From Crocinitomicaceae bacterium (GTDB taxonomy: Bacteria > Bacteroidota > Bacteroidia > Flavobacteriales_D > Crocinitomicaceae): DNA of 64,000 bases. The translations under genes and the position numbers were made by a program. Where the stretch lies: assembly GCA_022447585.1 (NCBI GenBank), contig JAKVAR010000001.1, positions 1 through 64,000 of the forward strand, written 5' to 3'. How positions within the stretch are numbered: position 1 is the stretch's first letter; each line of letters opens with the position of its first letter. Below, piece after piece: positions 26,894 to 34,807 of the stretch. The notes under the pieces were generated by a model. That model had not been told where the DNA came from, ran no database searches, and was given only the letters and a program-made list of their open reading frames with translations.

Positions 26894-28015
26894 ATGAAAA
26901 CCGTTTTCAAATTATCTGCATTATTCAGTTGCCTGTTATTATTGGGGTTTACGAAAGAACCACCTATTGATATATCTGAAAGTACTGATTGTACGGGAAT
27001 AACTTTGAAAAGTACGAATGAGTCATTTATTCAAGCACGGACTATGGAATGGGGAGCTTTCGATATGCAACCTGAGTTATTAGTCTTTCCTCGAAACTAT
27101 TCTTTTCAAGTAGAATTACAGGATGAAATCATAGGAATGAAATGGGAAGGCAAATATGGATTCGTAGGTATTAATGCACTTCAAGACCCTCGTGTTGCAG
27201 ATGGTCTTAATGAAAAAGGGCTTGCTGTTTCAGCCCTTTATTTGCCTGGATATGCTTCTTATCAACCATTTGAAAAAGATAAAAATCGCTCATCTATAAG
27301 TCCAGCTGAAGTAGCTCTATTATTGCTTTCTAGCTGTGAATCGACTCAAGATGTCCGTGATTTACTTTCGAAAGTAAAAGTAGTACCAAAACCAGAAAAA
27401 GAGATAGGTGGAATAACTGCACCTTTGCACTATTTAATTTCAGACAAAAATGGAAATAGCATAATTGTTGAATATACCGATCAACAATTAAACATTTATA
27501 ATAATGCGGTTGGAGTTTTAACAAACAGCCCTTCTTATCCCTGGCATTTAACCAACCTCAAAAATTACATCTCAATTGGAGTAGACGAAATAGAACCTTT
27601 AAAGGTAGGTGAAATTGAAATTTCTCCAACAGGAGCAGGAAGCGGCATGTTAGGTTTGCCAGGAGATTATACACCTCCGTCTCGATTTGTTAGAGCTACC
27701 GCAATGCGTAATTCAGCCGTGCCTCTCGAAAATGGAGAAAGAGCAATTTCAGAAGCCTTTCGAATCTTGAATAATTTTGATATCCCAATAGGTACGTTAG
27801 GAGCCAAACATGATCCATCTATCTTAGGTGATACTCAATATACAGTGGCAGCAGACACAAAATCTCTAAAATATTATTACCGTACTATGAATAACCATAG
27901 AATTCGTGTAATAGATTTAAAAACATTAGACTTCAATGGGGAAAAATTATTACGAAGATATCTTGACATAAATAAAGTACAAGATTACCAGACAATTACC
28001 ATTAAAAACGAATAA
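26894..28015 (+). CDS. Exported choloylglycine hydrolase-like (linear amide C-N hydrolase) protein
   Basis: This 373-residue protein belongs to the Ntn-hydrolase CBAH/penicillin V acylase group, which cuts linear C-N amide bonds such as bile-salt or acyl-homoserine-lactone amides. After a signal peptide (about 1-22) the predicted nucleophile Cys33 starts D-C-T-G-I, followed by the hallmark R-T-M-E-W-G near 49-54, G-L-N-E-K-G-L-A-V-S-A near 100-110, and L-T-N-S-P near 210. The N-terminal residue would be Cys after processing. ATG 26894 is chosen to start the signal peptide. Substrate is not predictable. Confidence 0.9.
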   Translation: MKTVFKLSALFSCLLLLGFTKEPPIDISESTDCTGITLKSTNESFIQARTMEWGAFDMQPELLVFPRNYSFQVELQDEIIGMKWEGKYGFVGINALQDPRVADGLNEKGLAVSALYLPGYASYQPFEKDKNRSSISPAEVALLLLSSCESTQDVRDLLSKVKVVPKPEKEIGGITAPLHYLISDKNGNSIIVEYTDQQLNIYNNAVGVLTNSPSYPWHLTNLKNYISIGVDEIEPLKVGEIEISPTGAGSGMLGLPGDYTPPSRFVRATAMRNSAVPLENGERAISEAFRILNNFDIPIGTLGAKHDPSILGDTQYTVAADTKSLKYYYRTMNNHRIRVIDLKTLDFNGEKLLRRYLDINKVQDYQTITIKNE

Positions 28016-28281
28016 CAACAGTAATAATAAGTAAGCGAAAAGTTTGAAATAAAAACTTCGGCGAACCAGGTGCTGTTAATCGTGAATTTAAAGATAAAAT
28101 GAGAGCCCTGTGCTTTGAGTAGGTAACACCAAAACAAAGTTTTGACGTTTACTAAAAAAGAAAATTAAAAGTAAAAACGTTTGTTTTGGCTTAATAGTAA
28201 TCGGAAAGTGAAGTGATTTGAATCTGATCTACTGTCCGTGCACAGACCGTCAGTGACCAAAGAATAAATTATCAAAAACTG

Positions 28282-28932
28282 TTGTATATTCGATTTAAAA
28301 AGGAGAAAATAAAATCCATTTTATTTAGTATATTATTATACTGTAGCTTATCAGTTAAAGCACAAGGCTCTATTGCAATCCCCGTTTCCACTGATCTATT
28401 TTTTGGAAATCAAGATGAATGGATTCATTTGAAGATTACAGATACATTAACAAATCAAATCTGGTATGACACACTTGCTGTGGTCGTGGTTAGCAGTGGT
28501 TTTGTAGACACAGTGTATTTGAATTCTTCAACCTATAAATGTGAAATATTATCCATTGGTGCCAATGTAAATATGCCTACTATTGAACTTGATGATGTTA
28601 GTTCTGCACAATGGGGATATCCAGAATATGAATACTATCTTTTTACACTTCCAACATCTCAAGTTGGACTTCAAATACACGATGAATTACCTCATTTTTT
28701 TATCTAGCCAAATACTTCAGCCCATTCAATTACGGTTGAAATACCTGAAAAATTAATATTTGGTTCAATCAATATTCAAGATCATCTAGGAAAAAGTATC
28801 TTAGTTAAAAAATTGATCGAACAGAAATCTGTCAACATCGACCTAACTGATTTTCCCAGTGGTATTTATTTTATTCGATTTGATCATGAAGGTTATAGTA
28901 AGATAGAACAACTCGTTAAGATCGGTTACTAA
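28282..28932 (+). pseudogene. T9SS cargo gene broken by a nonsense codon and a lost start
   Basis: The frame encodes an exported protein with a signal-like K-S-I-L-F-S-I-L-L-Y-C-S-L-S-V-K-A-Q, a short beta domain (D-E-W-I-H-L-K-I-T-D), then TAG at 28705-28707. Directly after it, in the same frame, comes P-N-T-S-A-H-S-I-T-V, L-G-K-S-I-L-V, F-P-S-G-I-Y-F-I-R-F and a stop at 28932: a T9SS sorting domain that normally starts Y-P-N. So a Tyr codon became TAG. The expected Met codon before K-S-I-L is ATA (28309), preceded by 'aaggag', so the start is also lost; a TTG at 28282 is the only upstream alternative. Confidence 0.85.
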
Positions 28933-29247
28933 CGCGCCCAATACTTGACCATAAAAGTATTAAATTTCAGAGGCTATTCAAAAGCATACACCCTAGCAAC
29001 AAGCGAAAAATTGAACAGTAAAATAAAGTTTATAAATTGTGTACACCATTGATAATGATGTGCTTGGAAAGAAAAGGGAAGATTTTCAAATTCCATTTCC
29101 CTATAAATACCTAAAGACTTTTGAGAAGTTAAACTTTGGTTGGTAATTAGACTTTTACTAAGGTCAAACTTACAAAGATTCAGAACACACTGATCAGTAT
29201 ATTGTTTCTTGGGCAATCAGGCTAAATGAATGAACAGTTCCTAACAA

Positions 29248-29302
29248 AGCCTATACTCTACTAATTCTTCGCAAAACTGACCATTACTAAATAACTATAT
29301 TT
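29248..29302 (+). repeat. Family-3 intergenic repeat, copy 2
   Basis: Matches 19376-19430 ('ctaattcttcgcaaaactgacc...ataactatat'). It overlaps the TATATTTG promoter box of the next operon. Confidence 0.6.
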
Positions 29303-29303
29303 G
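29296..29303 (+). promoter_or_regulatory. Bacteroidota -7 promoter box TATATTTG
   Basis: Fits the TAnnTTTG consensus, about 60 nt upstream of ATG 29365. A clear TTG -33 box is not seen at the expected spacing. It lies in the conserved end of a family-3 repeat. Confidence 0.55.
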
Positions 29304-29364
29304 CCTCCAAAATTATTTAATAATTAAAAATAATTAGCGTTAATTGACGAAATATAAAGTACAA

Positions 29365-29844
29365 ATGAAAAATAAAGCAAAACTGACATTAATTTTCTCG
29401 CTCTGTATTAGTGCAGGTAATATTTATGGTCAGGAATCATCCAACACGGTTGGGGGAAGTGCCGCGGGAAGTGGCGGAACAGTTACCTATAGTATTGGTC
29501 AAGTTGCATACACTTATGAAAGTGGTCCTAATGGAAATTCCAATCAAGGAGTTCAACAACCTTATGAAATATATGCGGTTGGTATTAACGAGGAAGACAT
29601 AGCAATTTCGCTCGCAGCTTTTCCAAATCCTACCACAGATATCCTTACACTAAAATTTGATGAGTTTAACTCTCAAAATGCTTCTTTTCAATTAGCAAAT
29701 CAGGCTGGAAAAATAATTCAAGAAAAAAAGATATCGAATGTATCCACTTCGCTGGATTTATCGAAAGAAGTTTCGGGTATCTACTTCCTAAGGATAAATG
29801 CAGATTCTAAAAACATTAAAACTTTCAAAATCATTAAAAAATAA
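29365..29844 (+). CDS. Small T9SS-sorted exported protein
   Basis: This 159-residue protein has a signal peptide (1-22), a compact G-rich middle (V-G-G-S-A-A-G-S-G-G-T-V-T-Y-S-I-G-Q-V) and a T9SS domain (F-P-N-P-T-T-D, N-Q-A-G-K-I-I, S-G-I-Y-F-L-R-I, I-I-K-K). Short proteins of this layout typically pair with the larger protein encoded 4 nt downstream and may form a surface polymer; that role is inference. ATG 29365 is chosen for the signal peptide. Confidence 0.85.
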   Translation: MKNKAKLTLIFSLCISAGNIYGQESSNTVGGSAAGSGGTVTYSIGQVAYTYESGPNGNSNQGVQQPYEIYAVGINEEDIAISLAAFPNPTTDILTLKFDEFNSQNASFQLANQAGKIIQEKKISNVSTSLDLSKEVSGIYFLRINADSKNIKTFKIIKK

Positions 29845-29848
29845 AATC

Positions 29849-30970
29849 ATGAAGAAAATATACACTTTTATTGTCGCCAGTCTAATATCCATGAGCACTA
29901 TTGCTCAAGCACCAAAACTGATGAGCTACCAAGCAGTTGTCAGAGATGCGTCTAACAATCTTGTTACTTCTTCTTCGGTTGGGATGCAAATAAGTATACT
30001 ACAAGGATCATTAGGTGGTACTGCTTCCTATGTGGAAATACATACTCCAACATCCAATCAAAACGGTTTGGTTTCCATTGAAATAGGAAGTGGAACAATA
30101 GTCAGCGGTGATTTCCCCACTATTGATTGGGAAAACGGACCCTATTTCATTAAGACCGAGACAGATCCAACTGGAGGAACTAATTATACCATAACCGGTA
30201 CTAGTCAATTATTGAGTGTGCCTTATGCTTTGCATGCAATGAATTCAGATAGTTGGTACTTGAATGGAGATACAACCTATACTGATCATTATATTGATGT
30301 AAATTCACCGCGAATGCACCTAGAGGGTTCAAACTTTACTGATTTAATTATTTCAAATAATGCTGTTGGTGATCCAAGCTTATGGCTAAGAGATGTTGAT
30401 TCTTCAATTACATGGAGGATTCATAATGATCAGTCTAGAGACAACATCCTTTCAATACGCCCTTGGAATAATTACTCAGAATTTGGTGGTACGACTTGGT
30501 CTGGATTGAATCTTGACCCTTTCAGTATCGATACGGCTGGAAGAGTTTCTGTTGGAAATGGAGTTAACTTTAAACAAGTATTTAACGTTTATCACCCAGA
30601 TTCTTCCTTTATAAATATTGAAACGTCAGGAAATAATGAAGCTGGTTTGATAATGAGCGAATTAGGTGGAGCTCGCGGAGCGAGAATATTCGTTGATGGT
30701 ACCACTACAAACAATCTGATCTTTCAAGTAACAGATGATCTTGGCGAATATGTAGATGTTATGCACATGCCATATTTTCCTGGTAGTGAAATAGGTAATG
30801 TGGGTATTGGAACCGCCTCACCTGCTCGAAAACTTCATATAAATGATGTTATGCGATTAGAACCTAGAGTAACTGCACCTGCCAATCCTTCAAAAGGAGA
30901 TATATATATGGATGATACTACTAACAAACTAATGGTTTATGATGGCACTATTTGGCAAGCTTGCTGGTAA
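29849..30970 (+). CDS. Exported tail-fibre-like surface protein
   Basis: A 373-residue protein with a signal peptide (1-20) followed by A-P-K-L-M-S-Y-Q-A-V-V-R-D-A-S-N-N-L-V, a recurring N-terminus of Bacteroidota surface fibres. The C-terminal part has G-N-V-G-I-G-T-A-S-P-A-R-K-L-H-I and K-G-D-I-Y-M-D-D-T-T-N-K-L-M-V-Y-D-G-T-I-W, typical of phage-tail-like/collagen-like exported proteins. It sits 4 nt downstream of the small T9SS protein, so they are one operon. It lacks its own sorting tail; the partner may supply surface delivery. Confidence 0.8.
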   Translation: MKKIYTFIVASLISMSTIAQAPKLMSYQAVVRDASNNLVTSSSVGMQISILQGSLGGTASYVEIHTPTSNQNGLVSIEIGSGTIVSGDFPTIDWENGPYFIKTETDPTGGTNYTITGTSQLLSVPYALHAMNSDSWYLNGDTTYTDHYIDVNSPRMHLEGSNFTDLIISNNAVGDPSLWLRDVDSSITWRIHNDQSRDNILSIRPWNNYSEFGGTTWSGLNLDPFSIDTAGRVSVGNGVNFKQVFNVYHPDSSFINIETSGNNEAGLIMSELGGARGARIFVDGTTTNNLIFQVTDDLGEYVDVMHMPYFPGSEIGNVGIGTASPARKLHINDVMRLEPRVTAPANPSKGDIYMDDTTNKLMVYDGTIWQACW

Positions 30971-30987
30971 TCAATAATGCCAAAAAT

Positions 30988-31018
30988 GTATAAGCGGCAT
31001 TTAAACGGTCGCTTATAC
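30988..31018 (+). terminator. Hairpin downstream of the tail-fibre-like gene
   Basis: GTATAAGCG pairs perfectly with CGCTTATAC across a 13-nt loop, 17 nt after the stop. The T-run after it is weak ('ttgactgct'), so intrinsic termination may be poor. The rest of 31019-31315 shows no gene. Confidence 0.6.
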
Positions 31019-31315
31019 TTGACTGCTATGAAAAATTGCAATTAGAAAAAGAACGACCTACTTAAACTCCATTGGAAAGAAAATAACAGAATATCATGCT
31101 TGATGGCGAAAATGATTATATTATATAATCTTAACCAAAGCATAGATTCAGACGGCTATATACAATCTCCCTGTCTCCCGATAGAAACTGACCAAAAACG
31201 CACATGAATGAAATTGTTTTGAGATAAAACACTTGAGTTTAATTGACTAATCATCGAATTCTTGTAAAACCTCTAGTCAAAAATGGATAAATGAGTGGTA
31301 TAGATGGATAAATAA

Positions 31316-32578
31316 TTATTGGCCCAACTGAAAAACTTTCTGAGTTGTTCCATCTTCATTTACCTGAATCAGGATGGTGTAGGGAGAAAAAGGTACTTGC
31401 TGACCGAACAGGTTGTAATAAATAACATTAAGATTTACCGAACAATTGCCAAAACAATTCGTGCTGAATGGGATTGGGGAAGTAATACTTCCATTGGCAA
31501 CTGTCCATGTTGACATAGCGTAAGCCACATCATCCACTTCTGCGCAGGTTACATTTGGAATTTGATCTCCTTCAAAGTCTAAATTAATATTATTTCCATT
31601 CTTCATGTTCAGACATTGTAAACTGAAATTATGTGAACAATCAAGTTGTATTAGCGAATCACACATAGAGACATCAAGTATCTCTATTTTTGTAAAACTA
31701 CAACCTATTTCTACAAGTTTCTGGTTTGTAGTGACATCTAGTTCATTCATATCATAATTCACATCACATCTCAACTCACGAAGATTTGGCTGGTTAGATA
31801 AATCAATAGAACTGAGCTCATTAAAGCTACAGTCAAGAATTGTCAATTGAGGGTTTTGAGAAATATCGAGGTTCGTAAGAGCATTTGATGAACAGGATAG
31901 TCTATCAAGAATTGGGTTAGAACTTACATCCAATGTTGGCATTCCACAATTATAGCAGGACAACTTTTCCAGAAGAAGATTAGCGGAGACATCGATATAA
32001 TTTAACTGCTCATTATTTCCTACAATTAATTCTTTAAGGTTTAGGAGTGGCGAAACATCAAGATTAGCTAGCATATTGCCTTCGCAAGCTAATGTTTGCA
32101 GATGGATATTTTGGCTAACGTCCAATACCTGAAGTTGATTTCTCAATACAATGAAATAATCCAAATTCTGCAAACTGGAAACATCTATGTTGAGCAGATC
32201 ATTGTCACTGCAGTTCAGATGCTCTACCAACACATTTTGAGAAAGGTCTAAACTCGTTAGATCATTACTGTTACAGTCTATGTATATGAGATTGACATTT
32301 TGAGAAAGGTCTAAACTCGTTAAATCATTACTATTACATCTCAATTCTTGAAGCGAAACAAAATCTTCAATTCCTGTTAGATCCTGAATATCCGACCAAC
32401 CAAGAAAAATGCTTGTAAGTCCGCTAATATTGGAAGTAAGTACTTGTCCGTCCAGACTACTATCATGCCCCAAACTGATCAGCTTTTGTTCAAAATTAGA
32501 ATCGGGTATCATAGTGTATTGCCCGTGAGACTGGAATAAAATCAAGTTGACTATAAAGACCAATACAAACGTTTTCAT
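31316..32578 (-). CDS. Exported leucine-rich-repeat protein with short non-canonical C-terminal tag
   Basis: The 420-residue protein has a signal peptide (1-19), an N-terminal region starting I-P-D-S-N-F-E-Q-K-L-I-S-L-G-H-D, and about ten LRRs of the pattern L-x-x-L-x-C-S-x-N-x-L-x-x-L-D-L-S-Q-N (about 75-345). Such internalin-like surface LRRs bind proteins. The end is not a Y-P-N-P sorting domain but I-Y-Y-N-L-F-G-Q-Q-V...T-I-L-I-Q-V-N-E-D-G-T-T-Q-K-V-F, similar in pattern to the tail of the hydrolase at 47835-49154. Secretion route is therefore uncertain. Confidence 0.85.
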   Translation of the reverse strand: MKTFVLVFIVNLILFQSHGQYTMIPDSNFEQKLISLGHDSSLDGQVLTSNISGLTSIFLGWSDIQDLTGIEDFVSLQELRCNSNDLTSLDLSQNVNLIYIDCNSNDLTSLDLSQNVLVEHLNCSDNDLLNIDVSSLQNLDYFIVLRNQLQVLDVSQNIHLQTLACEGNMLANLDVSPLLNLKELIVGNNEQLNYIDVSANLLLEKLSCYNCGMPTLDVSSNPILDRLSCSSNALTNLDISQNPQLTILDCSFNELSSIDLSNQPNLRELRCDVNYDMNELDVTTNQKLVEIGCSFTKIEILDVSMCDSLIQLDCSHNFSLQCLNMKNGNNINLDFEGDQIPNVTCAEVDDVAYAMSTWTVANGSITSPIPFSTNCFGNCSVNLNVIYYNLFGQQVPFSPYTILIQVNEDGTTQKVFQLGQ

Positions 32579-32816
32579 AGAATGGAATTTTATGGAAGAT
32601 ATAAATTATATTTCACTTTGAAATATGACGATTTAAATAAAATAATTACTCTATAAACGAGAACATTATAATTCTATTCCTAGTATTGATGATTTTTTGA
32701 ATTGATCGATGATCAAATTAGTTACGTATAAAACCACCTCATAATTGATGTCTTAAATTCCCTATATTCGAGAACCGGAAAGAAACCATTGCCAAGAACA
32801 GTTTATGTAGCATAAT

Positions 32817-33377
32817 ATGAAAAGTATACTATTAATTTCAATTCAAATGCTGATTTATCAGTTTAATTCTACTGCTCAACTAGAAGGATATAATACTGTC
32901 AATATACCTTATGAAGAAATAACTCCAATAGAAGTTAGTAGAATTAATGATACAGTTTTCTGCATTGTTAATAAATACGGACATATTAGAAAGGATTCAC
33001 TTGCGAATGGGATTTATATAGTTAAATCAATAACTGGGTTAATCTGGGAACATTTCAGCCTTAAAAATTCAAAATTGAATGGTCAGTATATCCTTTATTA
33101 TGAAGATGGAAAAATTAAAATAATTGAAAACTATGTAGAAGGGAAGAAAGAAGGTGGAATTACTAAATATTCATATACAGGTAAAATCAAAAAATCAGGA
33201 TACATCAAGGAGAATAAATTTATTGGTCAAGAATATTCTTATTGGCTTAATGGAAAAATTGCAAGAATAATTATTCGAACAGAAAATTCAGATTGGCGTG
33301 GTATAAGAAATCACTACAATAAAAATGGTATTCCTATATCAGAAGAGGAATTCAATAAACTTTCTTTCGAAAAATAA
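32817..33377 (+). CDS. Exported YwqK/MORN-repeat-like protein
   Basis: A 186-residue protein with a signal peptide (1-20) and C-terminal short hairpins: L-N-G-Q-Y-I-L-Y-Y-E-D-G-K-I-K, K-K-E-G-G-I-T-K-Y-S-Y-T-G-K-I-K-K-S-G-Y and N-K-F-I-G-Q-E-Y-S-Y-W-L-N-G-K. It is a paralogue in type, though not closely similar, of 10630-11154. The function of such repeat proteins is unknown. No operon partner is evident. Confidence 0.75.
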   Translation: MKSILLISIQMLIYQFNSTAQLEGYNTVNIPYEEITPIEVSRINDTVFCIVNKYGHIRKDSLANGIYIVKSITGLIWEHFSLKNSKLNGQYILYYEDGKIKIIENYVEGKKEGGITKYSYTGKIKKSGYIKENKFIGQEYSYWLNGKIARIIIRTENSDWRGIRNHYNKNGIPISEEEFNKLSFEK

Positions 33378-33470
33378 GCGCCATATAACAGTACCTGATA
33401 TTAGTGACAAGTATGGAAACCGCAGACAACCTTAAAAACATCTAATTGGAAACTGAGATTGATCGACTGA

Positions 33471-33589
33471 AAACTTCAAATACTAGCATTTTGCTTGACA
33501 CGGAAAATTATGGTAAAGGAGATTACTTTATCGAAATTATAAATCTAAAAGGTTATTCAGTATACGTTCCTGAATTCATCAAATTGTAG
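33471..33589 (+). pseudogene. Orphan fragment of a T9SS sorting domain
   Basis: In one frame the translation is N-T-S-I-L-L-D-T-E-N-Y-G-K-G-D-Y-F-I-E-I followed by N-L-K-G-Y-S-V-Y-V-P-E-F-I-K-L and a stop at 33589. Y-G-K-G-D-Y-F-I-E-I is a classic T9SS tail core. No start or body precedes it, so it is the remnant of a deleted cargo gene. Confidence 0.65.
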
Positions 33590-33635
33590 ATTGCTCAGTT
33601 ACTTACATGCCTGCCACTAAATTAAAAGTATTTTA

Positions 33636-33732
33636 TCATATAATTAATCATACTAAAACAACTATTTAGTATTTTAAACAAATTTTTTGGTCCAAAGTCG
33701 CACCTCTGTGTAGCCCTCGAACGCTAGCCAAC
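33636..33732 (+). repeat. Dispersed intergenic repeat, family 1, copy E (short)
   Basis: The tail of the family: 'aaaacaactatttagtattttaaacaaa', 'ttggtccaaagtcgcacctctgtgtagccctcgaacg', ending just before the next gene. Confidence 0.7.
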
Positions 33733-33746
33733 ATGAAAAATACGCA

Positions 33747-34622
33747 ATGAAGTACATTATAATTTTCATATTTATCCAACTGAACATTCAAATAGCATTT
33801 TCGAAGGTTGACACTTTACAGGTTAATCACAACGGCAATTCCTATTTCAATATTTCGGACTCTATTAACAAAAGGGTCATATTTTTTTTGCATGGCGGAG
33901 TCAATAATCCATACTTCAAAGAAAATGAAGATGTTAGCTTGAATTTTTTGCTAGAAGATAATGTTGAATTTATTAATGCATTAAATAAAAATAATTTTGA
34001 CATCATTATTCCAATAACAAATGACAGTTTAAACTGGCTCTACAACACAGAATACTGCTTTAAAGAATTTCAAAATTACATCAACTCTCTCAATAAAAAT
34101 TATAAGGAAATTTGGATTAGTGGATTTTCAGATGGCGGAACAGGTAGTTTTAAACTATTCTACAATAATCCATATTTTTTTAATGGCCTAGTCGTATTTA
34201 ATGGTTATCCGTACCATAAGAATTTTGCTTCAAATCTTGACTATAGTGCAGTAACCAATAAAAAAATCGTGTTTTTTTGTACCAAACAAGACAAGCAAAT
34301 CCAATATGAATTTTCACTTTCTGCATATTCAATGCAGAAAACATTCAATCCGAATACATTTTTCTATTTAACCGATGGTGAACACTCCTTTGGAGCATAT
34401 AAAAAGAATGACTTTGAGTTATTATTTAGAATGCTAACGAAAGTAAATAATAAAGAAAAAAAATCATTTCATGCTTTAATTTTGGACGACAGATTAATTG
34501 AATTTTATGACTTTAGAAAATCTGTTGTTAGAAAATATGGCTTCGGCGATGAATACTACAAACAAAACATAAAACAAAAAACAGAATTAAAAAAGTTGGG
34601 GCATAACTTATATAGCAAATAG
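33747..34622 (+). CDS. Exported alpha/beta-hydrolase (esterase-like)
   Basis: This 291-residue protein has a signal peptide (about 1-19). The fold features are I-F-F-L-H-G-G at 45-51 (oxyanion loop), nucleophile elbow G126-F-S128-D-G in W-I-S-G-F-S-D-G-G, and D-G-E-H-S-F-G near 213-219 (catalytic His). The family resembles predicted esterases that bear no lid insertion. It may act on a small ester in the periplasm; the substrate is unknown. The end of the gene lies inside a family-2 repeat, as expected for a cassette gene. Upstream is a family-1 repeat. Confidence 0.75.
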   Translation: MKYIIIFIFIQLNIQIAFSKVDTLQVNHNGNSYFNISDSINKRVIFFLHGGVNNPYFKENEDVSLNFLLEDNVEFINALNKNNFDIIIPITNDSLNWLYNTEYCFKEFQNYINSLNKNYKEIWISGFSDGGTGSFKLFYNNPYFFNGLVVFNGYPYHKNFASNLDYSAVTNKKIVFFCTKQDKQIQYEFSLSAYSMQKTFNPNTFFYLTDGEHSFGAYKKNDFELLFRMLTKVNNKEKKSFHALILDDRLIEFYDFRKSVVRKYGFGDEYYKQNIKQKTELKKLGHNLYSK

Positions 34623-34690
34623 AGTGTTCAGTGATCTACTAAACGTGCAGTTTTACATAGCAATACAGCCAAATAACTGAATTGACTTAA
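34604..34690 (+). repeat. Family-2 intergenic repeat, copy 3
   Basis: 'ataacttatatagcaaatag' contains the TAG stop of the esterase-like gene, followed by 'tgttcagtgatctactaaac', matching 11168-11215. The gene end being inside the repeat is the pattern of cassette genes ending in attC. Confidence 0.65.
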
Positions 34691-34807
34691 AAGCATGAAT
34701 AAGTTAAAAATAAAACACTTTCGGTCAGGTCACACTTGAAAGTTTATTGCTTTCAATAGCCCTAATTGTAAGACATTAAACAATACCAATAAATATAAAT
34801 CACTATT

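Noticed and set aside
28974..29216. 80-codon minus-strand frame
   Set aside because: No leader, domain or codon bias; overlaps the family-3 repeat region and a decayed stretch.
22499..32774. 18-mer 'attccctatattcgagaa' at 22499 and 32757
   Set aside because: In A+T-rich DNA of this length one such pair could occur by chance, and flanks do not match.
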